DNA of 64,000 nt from contig NZ_JHXW01000005.1 of the NCBI RefSeq assembly GCF_000622245.1, positions 62,001 through 126,000 on the forward strand, read 5' to 3'. The position numbers and the translations under genes are program-made. Positions 43,504 through 53,528 of the stretch are shown here, in pieces. Position 1 is the first letter of the stretch. Each line of letters starts with the position of its first letter. Below the pieces are notes generated by a model. The model saw only the letters and a program-made list of their open reading frames with translations, had not been told where the DNA came from and searched no databases. This DNA comes from Fusobacterium perfoetens ATCC 29250. GTDB taxonomy: Bacteria > Fusobacteriota > Fusobacteriia > Fusobacteriales > Fusobacteriaceae.

Positions 43504-44697
43504 TTAGTCATCTATATAGTTGTCAAAATATCCTTGAATTAAAATAATTGGTGTTCCTTTATCTCCACTTCCAGAAGTTAAGTCACATAGTGAACCGATT
43601 AAGTCTGTTAATCTTCTAGGAGTAGTTCCTTGAGTTATCATTTGTCCTTTAAGGTCAGAATCTTTTCCTTTTATTGCTTCAGCAACAGCTTTTTGTAACT
43701 CTTCACCTTTTAATCCAGCTAAATCATTATCAGCTAAATATTTTAATTTGATTTCGTTTGGAGTTCCTTCTAATCCATCTGTATATCCAGGAGATACTAC
43801 AGGGTCAGCAAGTTCCCAAATTTTTCCAACTGGGTCTTTGAAAGCTCCATCTCCATAAACCATAACTTCTATATGTTTTCCAGTTTTTTCTTCTAACATT
43901 TTTTGAATTTTTACAACTAACTCTTTACAATCACGAGGGAATAATTTAACTGAAGTTTCAGTAGCTTTATTAGAACCTAATAATCCATAATCAGCATTAT
44001 ATCCACTTCCATTAACTGATTCAGTTAATATTTCATCCATTCCATAAACTAATTTAGCTCCAGCTTTTTTTAATAATTTTTTAGTTCTCATACGAGTATG
44101 AATATCACAATTTAACACATAATCTGTATATTTTAAGATAGCTGTTGGATTGTTAGCAAAAATAACTTCTACTTCTGCACCTTGCTCTCTTATTAATTCT
44201 GAATAATATTCTATATAATTTACTCCTGTAAATACATGGATAGGATTTCCAAATTTTTCAGTAAACTCTTTTTCTGTTAAAACATCTGTCCAAGGATTTA
44301 CACCTTTTTCATCTAATAAATCATAATCGATAAAATGGTTTCCAACTTCATCAGAAGGATAACTAAACATTAAAACTATTTTTTTAGCTCCTTTTGCTAT
44401 CCCTTTTAAACATACAGAAAATCTATTACGACTTAATATTGGGAATATAAGTCCTATTGTATTTTCTCCATATTTTGCTTTAACGTCTGCTGCTATATCA
44501 TCTATTGTAGCATAGTTTCCTTGTGCTCTTCCTACAACTGATTCTGTTATAGCCACTACGTCTCTATTTCTTAATGCAATATTTTCACTTTCACAAGCAG
44601 CTAATACAGCATCAACTGTAAAAGTTGCAATGTCATCACCTTGTTTTATAATTGGTGCACGAAGTCCTCTTGAAATAGTTCCTACTAATCTTCCCAT
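43504..44697 (-). CDS. CofE-like (F420-0:gamma-glutamyl ligase family) protein
   Basis: This 397-residue protein matches the coenzyme F420-0:L-glutamate ligase family fold: GRLVGTISRGLRAPIIKQGDDIATFTVDAV at the N terminus, DVVAITESVVGRAQGNYATIDDIAADV (about 45-71), and a distinctive C terminus GQMITQGTTPRRLTDLIGSLCDLTSGSGDKGTP. It is much longer than true CofE (about 250 residues). No other F420 gene is in the window, and anaerobes of this kind are not known to make F420, so its reaction, probably an amide ligation, is unknown. It is a single gene with its own TTGACA/TATAAT promoter. Confidence 0.82.
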   Translation of the reverse strand: MGRLVGTISRGLRAPIIKQGDDIATFTVDAVLAACESENIALRNRDVVAITESVVGRAQGNYATIDDIAADVKAKYGENTIGLIFPILSRNRFSVCLKGIAKGAKKIVLMFSYPSDEVGNHFIDYDLLDEKGVNPWTDVLTEKEFTEKFGNPIHVFTGVNYIEYYSELIREQGAEVEVIFANNPTAILKYTDYVLNCDIHTRMRTKKLLKKAGAKLVYGMDEILTESVNGSGYNADYGLLGSNKATETSVKLFPRDCKELVVKIQKMLEEKTGKHIEVMVYGDGAFKDPVGKIWELADPVVSPGYTDGLEGTPNEIKLKYLADNDLAGLKGEELQKAVAEAIKGKDSDLKGQMITQGTTPRRLTDLIGSLCDLTSGSGDKGTPIILIQGYFDNYIDD

Positions 44698-44737
44698 ACA
44701 TCTTCTCCTTTTACATTGATTTTACTTTTAACATTTA

Positions 44738-44767
44738 ATTATAATATTTTTTAGCTACTTTTGTCAA
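44738..44767 (-). promoter_or_regulatory. Promoter of the CofE-like gene
   Basis: On the minus strand, TTGACA (plus 44762-44767), 18-base spacer, TATAAT (plus 44738-44743). Confidence 0.75.
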
Positions 44768-44776
44768 ATAAAAAAT

Positions 44777-44802
44777 AAAAGAGCAGTAAAAACTGCTCTT
44801 TT
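44777..44802 (-). terminator. glyS terminator
   Basis: AAAAGAGCAGT 44777-44787 / ACTGCTCTTTT 44792-44802 with an AAAA loop, immediately beyond the glyS stop. Confidence 0.9.
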
Positions 44803-44803
44803 T

Positions 44804-46873
44804 CTATCCCTCTATTAGATTTAAATCTGCCATTTTTTCATAAATGTCATTTAATTTTTTCATTTGAGATAATCTATTATTTTTTATAGCTTCATCTTTA
44901 TCATTTATCATTACATTGTTAAAGTAATTATTTACTACTTCTTCACCTTTTAATACTTCATTTAAGTATCCTTTATAATTTTTTGAAGAAAGTAAAGAAT
45001 CTACTTCTTTATCTAATGATTCAACATAATTATATAATGATTTTTCTGCATCTTCATTGAATAAGTTAACATCAACAGAAGAATCTTTATGAGCTTTAAC
45101 TATATTTCCAACTCTTTTTACAATTCCTACTAAGTTTTTGAAACTTTCTTCTTGAACTGTACTTTCTAATACTTCTATAGCTGTTTTTGTATCAATAACA
45201 TTATCCCAAGCTACTGCTACTACTGATAATATTACATCTCTTCTATATCCCATATCTGTAAATACATTGATTACTCTTTGTTTTAAGAACTCTAATACTT
45301 CTTTCTTAAGTTCTACTTTATCTCTTTTTAATACTCCGTCAGCTTCTAAAACTTCTATACTTTTATCAACTAACTCTTCTAAAGATACATTTAAGTTTGA
45401 ATTTATAATAACATTTACAATTCCTAAAGCAGCTCTTCTTAAAGCAAATGGGTCTTTAGAACCTGTAACTTGTACTCCAACTCCTAAACATCCAACTAAA
45501 GTATCCATTCTATCACAGATTCCTGCTACAATTCCCTCTTTAGTTGTTGGAAGTTTATCCCCTTTAAATCTTGGGAAATAATGCTCTTGAATTCCTAAAG
45601 AAACTGTTTCTTTTTCTCCAGATTTTAAAGCATAGTCAGCTCCCATTAATCCTTGAAGTTCTGTAAACTCTTTCTCGTTTATCATATTTGTTACAAGGTC
45701 AGCTTTACATAAAGTGATAGTTCTTTGGATATCTTCTCTTACATCATTATATCCTAATCTATCAATTAAAGTATCAGCAAGTTTTGATACTCTTCTGATT
45801 TTAGCAGCTATTGTTCCTAAATCTTTTTGGAATACTACTGTTTCTAATTTTTTAACATTTTCTACTAAAGGTTGTTTTAAGTCTTCTTGATAGAAGAATC
45901 TTGCGTCAGCAAGTCTTGCTGATAAAACTTTTTCATTTCCAGCTTTAACTTTATCAGAATATTCAATACCATTTCTTATTACAACAAATTTTGGTAATAA
46001 TTTTCCATTTTTATCTAAAATTGGGAAATATCTTTGGTGAACTTCCATAGATATAATTAAAACTTCTTGTGGTACTTCTAAGAAATCTGAATTAAATGTA
46101 CCAACTATTGGATAAGGATATTCTACTAAGTTTGTAACTTCATCTAATAGATTTTCATGGATTAAAACTACTTCGTTTTCTCCAGTACAATTTTTAGCTA
46201 TCATATCTCTTATCATTTGTTTTCTCTCTGCTATATCAATGATAACATTATTTTCTCTTATTTTTGTAAAATATTCATCAACATTTGACACTGTGAATCT
46301 TCCACCAAAGAATCTATGTCCTCTTGATTCTAATCCACTTTCAATTCCTTCGATTTCAAATTTTACAAGTTCATCATCAACTATTGCTAAAAACCATTGA
46401 ATAGGTCTTGCAAATCTAAATTTTCTATCTGCCCATTTCATTGATTTTGGGAATTCTAATTCTAATACAAGATTTTTTAGAATATCAGATAATAAAGATT
46501 TTGTTTCAACCCCTTTAGAGAATTTTCTAACAGCAATATATTCTCCTTTTGGTGTTTCAACTATTTCTAAATCTTTTGCTTCTACTCCTTGAGATTTTAC
46601 AAATCCAAGTCCTGCTTTTGATAAAGAACCATCTTCACCATAAGCCACTCTTTTTGCTGGTCCCATATTTAATTCATTTAAGTCTTCTTGTCTTTCTGCT
46701 AATCCTTCTACTAAAATAACTAATCTTCTAGGAGTTCCAAAAGTTTTTATATCTTCATATTTTATTCTTTCATCTTTGAATTTTTTTGATAAATTATTTT
46801 TTAAGTCATTTAAAGCATTAACTAGGAATCTAGCTGGATTTTCTTCCATTCCTATTTCAAATAATAACCTCAT
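44804..46873 (-). CDS. glyS: Glycyl-tRNA synthetase beta subunit
   Basis: GlyS is the large subunit of the heterotetrameric bacterial glycyl-tRNA synthetase. At 689 residues it has the expected length. Its start MRLLFEIGMEENPARFL and blocks KTFGTPRRLVILVEG, FPKSMKWADRKFRFARPIQWFLAI, NGKLLPKFVVIRNG and VKAGNEKVLSARLADARFFYQEDL are family signatures. The C-terminal part carries the anticodon-binding domain. It is 46 bases after glyQ and ends the ileS-lspA-glyQ-glyS run. Confidence 0.97.
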   Translation of the reverse strand: MRLLFEIGMEENPARFLVNALNDLKNNLSKKFKDERIKYEDIKTFGTPRRLVILVEGLAERQEDLNELNMGPAKRVAYGEDGSLSKAGLGFVKSQGVEAKDLEIVETPKGEYIAVRKFSKGVETKSLLSDILKNLVLELEFPKSMKWADRKFRFARPIQWFLAIVDDELVKFEIEGIESGLESRGHRFFGGRFTVSNVDEYFTKIRENNVIIDIAERKQMIRDMIAKNCTGENEVVLIHENLLDEVTNLVEYPYPIVGTFNSDFLEVPQEVLIISMEVHQRYFPILDKNGKLLPKFVVIRNGIEYSDKVKAGNEKVLSARLADARFFYQEDLKQPLVENVKKLETVVFQKDLGTIAAKIRRVSKLADTLIDRLGYNDVREDIQRTITLCKADLVTNMINEKEFTELQGLMGADYALKSGEKETVSLGIQEHYFPRFKGDKLPTTKEGIVAGICDRMDTLVGCLGVGVQVTGSKDPFALRRAALGIVNVIINSNLNVSLEELVDKSIEVLEADGVLKRDKVELKKEVLEFLKQRVINVFTDMGYRRDVILSVVAVAWDNVIDTKTAIEVLESTVQEESFKNLVGIVKRVGNIVKAHKDSSVDVNLFNEDAEKSLYNYVESLDKEVDSLLSSKNYKGYLNEVLKGEEVVNNYFNNVMINDKDEAIKNNRLSQMKKLNDIYEKMADLNLIEG

Positions 46874-46919
46874 GTTTTTATCTCCTTTTTATCTCAATTA
46901 TATTTCCATTATTAATTTA

Positions 46920-47801
46920 CTAGATTTTTTTCTTTAATAATGGATATCCTAAATTCTTTCTATTTTCTACATAGATTTCAGCACATCTTTTTGCTAAATC
47001 TCTTACTCTTAAAATATAAGCCATTCTTTCTGTAGTAGAAATAGCTCCTCTTGAATCTAGAACGTTAAATGTATGAGAACATTTTAAAACATAGTCATAT
47101 GCTGGTAATACAAGTCCTGCATCTAAGATTTTCTTAGCTTCTGCTTCATATTCATCAAACCATTTAAAATGAGATTCTAAATCTGCTAATTCAAATGAAT
47201 ATTTTGAGTTTTCATATTCATATTGGTATCTCATATCTCCATATTTAACTTCTTCTGTCCAGTCTAAATCATAAACATTTGATTTATTTTGAATATAAAG
47301 AGCTATTCTCTCTAATCCATATGTTATCTCTACTGGAACTATATCAAGTTCTAATCCTCCAACTTGTTGGAAATATGTAAATTGTGTTATTTCCATTCCA
47401 TCTAACCATACTTCCCAACCAAGTCCCCAAGCTCCAAGAGTTGGTGATTCCCAGTCATCTTCAACAAATCTTATGTCATGTTCTTCTGGAATTATTCCTA
47501 AAAGTCTTAAACTTTCTAAATATAATTCTTGAATATTATCTGGAGAAGGTTTCATTATAACTTGGAATTGATGATGTTGATAAACTCTATTTGGGTTTTC
47601 TCCATATCTTCCATCTTTTGGTCTTCTTGATGGTTCTACATATGCAGTTTTCCAAGGTTCTGGTCCTAAAGCCATTAAGAAAGTATTAGGGTTAAATGTC
47701 CCTGCTCCTGTTTCTATGTCATATGGATTTCCTAAAACACAACCTTTTGACCCCCAATATCTTTGAAGAGTTGTTATTATCTCTTGAAATGTCATTTTCA
47801 T
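46920..47801 (-). CDS. glyQ: Glycyl-tRNA synthetase alpha subunit
   Basis: GlyQ carries the class II catalytic core. At 293 residues it has the usual length. The start [35 protein letters not shown] and [40 protein letters not shown] are highly conserved, and [22 protein letters not shown] follows. It lies between lspA and glyS. No T-box leader is seen, unlike the glyQS genes of many Firmicutes. Confidence 0.98.
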   Translation of the reverse strand: MKMTFQEIITTLQRYWGSKGCVLGNPYDIETGAGTFNPNTFLMALGPEPWKTAYVEPSRRPKDGRYGENPNRVYQHHQFQVIMKPSPDNIQELYLESLRLLGIIPEEHDIRFVEDDWESPTLGAWGLGWEVWLDGMEITQFTYFQQVGGLELDIVPVEITYGLERIALYIQNKSNVYDLDWTEEVKYGDMRYQYEYENSKYSFELADLESHFKWFDEYEAEAKKILDAGLVLPAYDYVLKCSHTFNVLDSRGAISTTERMAYILRVRDLAKRCAEIYVENRKNLGYPLLKKKI

Positions 47802-47824
47802 TCCTCCACTTTAAATTTAAAATT

Positions 47825-48292
47825 TTACTTTTTTTCTTTTAAATCTTTTTTAGCTTTGATAAACATATCTAAAAGTATTACAGCCACTCCTATATTTATA
47901 TACACATCAGCCATATTAAATACAAAAGACCAAATTCCCCTGAAGTCTATCATATCAACAACATAACCTCTAAAAATTCTATCTATCATATTTCCTACAG
48001 CTCCAGAAATTATTAACATATAAGCTAACTTTTCTAAAAAACTAGATTTTTTAAAAGTTTTTATAAAATAATATATAATTCCTATAATAGCTATTACTGT
48101 AAATACACTTATCAAATTTATTTTTCCTTGAAAAATTCCAAAGGCTATTCCTCTATTTTGAACATAAGTAATATGAAAAAAATCTTGAATTATTGCTAAA
48201 GAATCTCCAATAAAAAAATTATTCTCTATTTGAATTTTAGTCAGTTGGTCTAAAAAGACCAACCCAACTATTCCTATTAAATAATAAATCAT
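47825..48292 (-). CDS. lspA: Lipoprotein signal peptidase (signal peptidase II)
   Basis: LspA cleaves the signal peptide of prolipoproteins after lipidation; several lipoproteins are encoded in this window. The 155-residue protein has four membrane segments and the catalytic Asp pair: GAVGNMIDR (about 98-106) and FNMADVYINIG (about 125-135). DQLTK at 15-19 and NRGIAFG are also conserved. It starts 9 bases after ileS ends; ileS-lspA is a common pair. Confidence 0.97.
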   Translation of the reverse strand: MIYYLIGIVGLVFLDQLTKIQIENNFFIGDSLAIIQDFFHITYVQNRGIAFGIFQGKINLISVFTVIAIIGIIYYFIKTFKKSSFLEKLAYMLIISGAVGNMIDRIFRGYVVDMIDFRGIWSFVFNMADVYINIGVAVILLDMFIKAKKDLKEKK

Positions 48293-48301
48293 AGTATCTA
48301 C

Positions 48302-51079
48302 CTATTTTAAAACTGCAGCACATCTTGGACAAAGAGAAGTTTCGTGATCTAACTCTGTTGTATATTTCCAACATCTTTCACATTTCTCTCCATCAGCATG
48401 AGCAACTTTAACTTTTATTTCCATTTCTTCATCTGCTACAAATTCATCTGTAGCTTCATCTGTGTATTCTAATTGAGAAACTATAAATACCATTTCTAAT
48501 AAATCTTTATTTGAATTTATAAATTCTTTTAATTCTGCATCAGTTGTATTTAATACTACTTTAGCATCAAGAGCGTTTCCAATTATTCTATTTTCTCCTT
48601 GTCTTGCTTTTTCTAAGTATTTATTTACAACTTTTCTTAATTTAATTACAGTATTCCATTTGTTTGCTAATTCTTCATTTAGATATTCATCATTAAATTC
48701 AAACCAATTTGTTAAATGAACTGATTCTCCATCTCTATCTTTTTCAGGTAGTCTTCCCCAAATTTCTTCAGCAGTAAATGAAAGGATTGGAGCTATCATT
48801 TTTACAAGACAAACTAAAACTTCGTTCATTACTGTTTGGGCTGATCTTCTAGCTTTAGAATCTTGTTTTTCAGTATATAATCTATCTTTTATAATATCTA
48901 AATAGAAAGCTGACATATCTATTCCAGAGAAATAGTGAATTGCTTGGAATAAGTTATAGAACTCATATTTATCATAACTTTCTGTAACTTCTCTTTTTAA
49001 TACTTCTAATTTATGTAATGCCCATTTATCAATTTCTTCTAATTCTGCATATGGAACAGCATCTTTAGTTGGGTCAAAATCAAAAGTATTTCCTAATATA
49101 TATCTTGCTGTATTTCTTACTCTTCTGTAAGCTTCAGCCATTTGTTTTAAAATGTTGTCAGAAATTTTTACGTCATCTCTGTAGTCAACAGAAGCACACC
49201 AAAGTCTTAAAATATCTGCTCCATAAACTTTAATTACGTCTTCTGGAGAAACTGTATTTCCTAAAGATTTAGACATTTTTCTTCCTTGTCCATCATTTAC
49301 GAATCCGTGTGTTAATATTTTTTTGTATGGTGCATCAAATGTAGAACCAATTGATGTTAATAAAGATGTTTGGAACCATCCTCTATGTTGGTCAGAACCC
49401 TCTAAGTATAAATCAGCTGGTCTGTGTAATAATGTTCCTCTAGTTTCAAGAACTGATCTATGAGAAACTCCAGAGTCAAACCAAACGTCCATTATGTTAG
49501 TTTCTTTTGTAATTTCTTTTCCTTTTAAATTATATTTTGCTAATAACTCTTCTCCAATTAATTCTTCAGCTGAATATTTTACCCAAGCTGCTGAACCTTC
49601 TTTTTTAACAATTTCTACTACTCTTTCTAAAATTTCTTGATTGAATACTACTTCTTCATCTACATAGAATACAGGAATTGGTACTCCCCAAGCTCTTTGT
49701 CTAGAGATACACCAGTCAGGTCTTTTCTCTAACATAGAACCTATTCTATTTCTTCCCCAATCAGGTACAAATTCTACTCCATCTAAAGCTTTTAATGCTC
49801 TTTCTCTTAAGTCAGAACCTTCAGCTTTTACAAACCATTGAGCAGTAGCTCTAACGATTATTGGAGTTTTTGATCTCCAGTCATGTGGATATGAGTGAAC
49901 AAACTCATTATAAGCTAACATTATTCCTCTTTCTAATAGAGTTTCACAAATTACTTTATTAGCTTTTTCATAGAATAAACCAGCAAATTCTCCAGCTTCT
50001 TCTGTTAAAACACCTTTGTAGTTAATAGGTGAAAGGATTGGTAATCCATATCTTACACCAACAACATAGTCATCTTGTCCATGTCCAGGAGCTGTGTGTA
50101 CACAACCTGTTCCTGCATCAGCTGTAACGTGCTCACCTAAAATAATAGTTCCTGTTCTTTCAATAAATGGATGTTGATAAGTTAGTCTTTCTAAATCTTG
50201 ACCTTTAAATTCTTTTATTAATTCACATTCTTTAATTCCAATTTCTTGCATTGCTTTTTCAGCTAATACTTTAGCAAAAATTAGATTTCCTTTTTCTGTT
50301 TTGTAAACTCCATATTCAAACTCAGCATTTAAACAAATCCCTACGTTTGCTGGTAAAGTCCAAGGAGTAGTTGTCCAAATTACTATATAAGTTTCTTCAG
50401 TCATTCCAATTTTATCTAACACATCTTGATTAGCTTTCATTTTTACATAAACTGAAGGAGATTTTATATCTTTATATTCAATTTCAGCTTCAGCTAAAGC
50501 TGTTTCAGTTACAGGAGACCAATATATTGGTTTAGAACCTTTGAATATATATCCATTTCTATATAATTCTCCAAAAACTTCTAATTGTTTTGCTTCATAT
50601 TCTGGATTTAAAGTTAAATAAGGATTATCCCAATCTCCTAAAATTCCAAGTCTTATAAATTGGTCTCTTTGAATTCCAACCCATTTTTTAGCATATTTTG
50701 TACATTTTTCTCTGATTTCTAAAGGAGACATCTCTTTCATTTTCTCCCCTAGCTCTTCACTTACTTTTAATTCAATAGGTAACCCATGTGTATCCCATCC
50801 TGGAATATATGGTGCATTATATCCTCTTAATCTTTTATATTTTAAAATTATATCTTTTAAAACCTTATTTAAAGCATGTCCTATATGAATATTTCCATTT
50901 GCATATGGAGGTCCATCATGTAGTATAAAACTTGGTTTAGTTTCATCTATACTTTTTTCATATATTTTTTGTTTTGTCCAATCCTTAACCATTAAAGGCT
51001 CTTTGTTTGGTAAGTTAGCTTTCATTTGAAAACTAGTTTTTGGTAGATTCAGTGTTTTTCCATAATCCTTATCTTCCAT
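48302..51079 (-). CDS. ileS: Isoleucyl-tRNA synthetase
   Basis: IleS charges tRNA-Ile. At 925 residues it is of normal length for the bacterial type with a C-terminal zinc site. HIGH motif in [15 protein letters not shown] (about 58-72), KMSKS in [10 protein letters not shown] (about 598-607), and zinc ligands CERCW and CPRC at the end are all visible. The editing domain ([14 protein letters not shown]) is present. It is immediately preceded by the interrupted sensor-kinase gene. Confidence 0.98.
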   Translation of the reverse strand: MEDKDYGKTLNLPKTSFQMKANLPNKEPLMVKDWTKQKIYEKSIDETKPSFILHDGPPYANGNIHIGHALNKVLKDIILKYKRLRGYNAPYIPGWDTHGLPIELKVSEELGEKMKEMSPLEIREKCTKYAKKWVGIQRDQFIRLGILGDWDNPYLTLNPEYEAKQLEVFGELYRNGYIFKGSKPIYWSPVTETALAEAEIEYKDIKSPSVYVKMKANQDVLDKIGMTEETYIVIWTTTPWTLPANVGICLNAEFEYGVYKTEKGNLIFAKVLAEKAMQEIGIKECELIKEFKGQDLERLTYQHPFIERTGTIILGEHVTADAGTGCVHTAPGHGQDDYVVGVRYGLPILSPINYKGVLTEEAGEFAGLFYEKANKVICETLLERGIMLAYNEFVHSYPHDWRSKTPIIVRATAQWFVKAEGSDLRERALKALDGVEFVPDWGRNRIGSMLEKRPDWCISRQRAWGVPIPVFYVDEEVVFNQEILERVVEIVKKEGSAAWVKYSAEELIGEELLAKYNLKGKEITKETNIMDVWFDSGVSHRSVLETRGTLLHRPADLYLEGSDQHRGWFQTSLLTSIGSTFDAPYKKILTHGFVNDGQGRKMSKSLGNTVSPEDVIKVYGADILRLWCASVDYRDDVKISDNILKQMAEAYRRVRNTARYILGNTFDFDPTKDAVPYAELEEIDKWALHKLEVLKREVTESYDKYEFYNLFQAIHYFSGIDMSAFYLDIIKDRLYTEKQDSKARRSAQTVMNEVLVCLVKMIAPILSFTAEEIWGRLPEKDRDGESVHLTNWFEFNDEYLNEELANKWNTVIKLRKVVNKYLEKARQGENRIIGNALDAKVVLNTTDAELKEFINSNKDLLEMVFIVSQLEYTDEATDEFVADEEMEIKVKVAHADGEKCERCWKYTTELDHETSLCPRCAAVLK

Positions 51080-53512
51080 TTAATTATCCTCCTTAAATAT
51101 ATTTAAAGTTATTTTTACTTCAGTTCCTTGATTTGGAGTTGAATAAATTTTTATAACTCCCTTACAATCTTTAATTACTCTTTCTGCTAAAGGAATTCCT
51201 AATCCTGGAGTGTCTCCTTTATAAGTCATAAAAGGTTGGAATATATCTTTTAATTGTTCCTCATTCATTCCTATTCCATTGTCTTTTATATCTATTTTTA
51301 TTTTATTAGCAAGTTTATCTCTAATTACAATTATTGTTATTTTTTTATCTGTTTTTCCATTTTCTAAAACAGCATCATAAGCATTTTTTAAAAGTTCTAT
51401 AAAGGCTCTTCTAAATCTTTCTCTATTCCCTAGAACATCTCCTGTATAACTTATAAAAGAAGCTATATTTACTTTATCTTCATTTCCTTCTTCTTTGATT
51501 AAATTCTTAAATTCTTCTATAACTTCAACTATAAAATGTTCTATATTTACAGGTTCTAATTTTTTTCTATTTGAAGGATTAGAATATTGTTTTAAAATTT
51601 TATTAGAATATTTTATATTCTTAACTTTTTCTTTAAACTCTTTAATTTCTTCTTCTAATTCAGTTAGATTATCACTTTTATTTTCTTGTACTAATCCAAC
51701 TAATCTATTTAAAGCTTCTTCTCTTGTTGTTAAAAATCTTTCAGTTATATTATTTATAGTTCTATTTCTCTCAAAGTCTATTCTTTCTTTTTCCTCAACT
51801 TTATTCTTTAATTTTGTAGCAACATTCATTATTAGAATTTTAATAAGTTCTACATCTTCTTCTGTTATTTGTTTTTCTTTGGTATAATAATCAAATAACA
51901 TTACTCCAGTATAATAATCTATGTTATAAATAGGAATTGCTATAAAATTTTTAAGCCCTATACTATTAAAAAGGTCATTTCCTAAATTATGTTTATACCC
52001 TTTATCATTCATATATAAAATTTTTCTTTCTTTAAGAGATGTAGTAATAAAATTTTCACTTGAAAAAGGTATTTTTATTAATTTAATTACATCTTCTAAT
52101 TTATTTATCTGAAAATCAAACCCATTTTTTCTTTCTTTTAATATATCATTTCTTATTTCAGTTATATGAGAATTTAAAATACACATTTCTCCAACTAGAG
52201 CATCTCTTTCACGACTATATCTAAAAAACATAGCTCTTGCAAAACCTAATTCTGATTCTGAAACAAAAGATTTCATTATTTTTTTTACAGTATAAACTAT
52301 ATCATCTTCAATTTCTATACCTAAAATAAGTTTTTCTATAACTTTCATTTTATTTAAATTTTCTTTTAAAATTTTATTTCTTATTTTTAAAGTTTTTTGA
52401 TTTTCTTCAAGACGTTTTAACATTCCTTTTAAAGAAGTTTCTAAAACTTTTATCTCACCTTTTCCATTAAAATCTATAACAGTATCATATTTTCCATTAC
52501 TTATATCTTCTGCAGCATCTGAAATTTCTTTAAGAGGTAATAAAATTTCTTTTAATAATTTACTAAAACATGTAGTTGCTATAGTCACAAAAGATAATAC
52601 CATGATTCCTATAAAAATAGCAATAATTATTTTAGTTTTAAGAAAATTTTCTCGAGAAATTCCAATTCCAAAATATCCTAGATTTTCATCTCCATTTATA
52701 TTTTTCAAAGCAGTTGTTGTTATATAATAAGATTTTCCATCTATTTCGATATTTTTAAAGAAATATTGAGCATTTTTTACTATTTTACTATTTTTTCTTT
52801 TAAATACCCCTTTTTCTTTTACATCAAAATTAAAATCTCCATAAATATGTTCTTCATTTGAAAGAATAAAAATTCTATCTGATGGAGAAAGTTCTATATA
52901 ATCTCTCATATATTCTAAAATATTACTATCTAATGGAGTAGATACAATTAAATATCCGTTTATATTTCTTTCCCTATTTATTGAAATTGATAGAATACTT
53001 CTTAAATATATTTCTGAATTATAATTTGCTATATAATATATTTTATCTTTTGCAAGTTCCTTTATTTGCCCAAGTGAAACTTTTCTTTCATCAATAAATA
53101 TATTTCTTTCTCCTGTATACCCTAAAATTTTTCCATTTTCATTTAAAAAAGCAATCTCTGTTTTATAATATTTTTTAAAACTTTCTCATATAAGTTCATT
53201 TTTTAAAATTCCACATAATTTTCTATAATCTTTATTAATTTCAGCTTCTGATATCTTTTGAAAGTAATTTTCTTTTAGTAAAATTTGATTTACATCAGCC
53301 ATAAAACTATACATATAATTCATATTAGCTTTTTCTAATATAAATACTTTTTCCTTTGCAGTATTCAATAACTTACTTTCCATATCTTTAAATGTAATAA
53401 AAGTTATTATTGTAGCTACAAATATAGATGAAATTACTATAGCTATGTTTGTATAAAATATTATTTTAAGAACTATAGAATCTTTATTTATTCTTAATCT
53501 AAAATTTTTCAA
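51080..53512 (-). pseudogene. Sensor histidine kinase-like gene interrupted by an in-frame TGA
   Basis: The frame from ATG 53512 to the stop at 51080 is open except for a TGA at 53186-53188 (codon 109), so the whole would be 810 codons. The part before it has a membrane helix (residues about 15-40) and the beginning of an extracytoplasmic sensor domain. After it the sensor domain continues, followed by a second helix (about 292-315), a HAMP domain, a GAF-like region and a C-terminal HATPase (ELLKNAYDAVLENG, DNGIGM, GLGIPLAERVI). The dimerisation region (about 575-600, NRTINNITERFLTTREEALN) lacks the usual phospho-accepting His. There is no adjacent response regulator. The region after the TGA has no SECIS-like hairpin, so I take the TGA as a nonsense change. 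A truncated 108-residue product and a restart at 52909 are possible. Confidence 0.75.
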
Positions 53513-53528
53513 GATAACCTCACTCTTT

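Noticed and set aside
53100..53240. Reading TGA 53186-53188 as a second selenocysteine codon
   Set aside because: The context is AT-rich with no G+C rise, the only stem downstream lacks an early-G loop, and the position is in a sensor domain without a redox motif.
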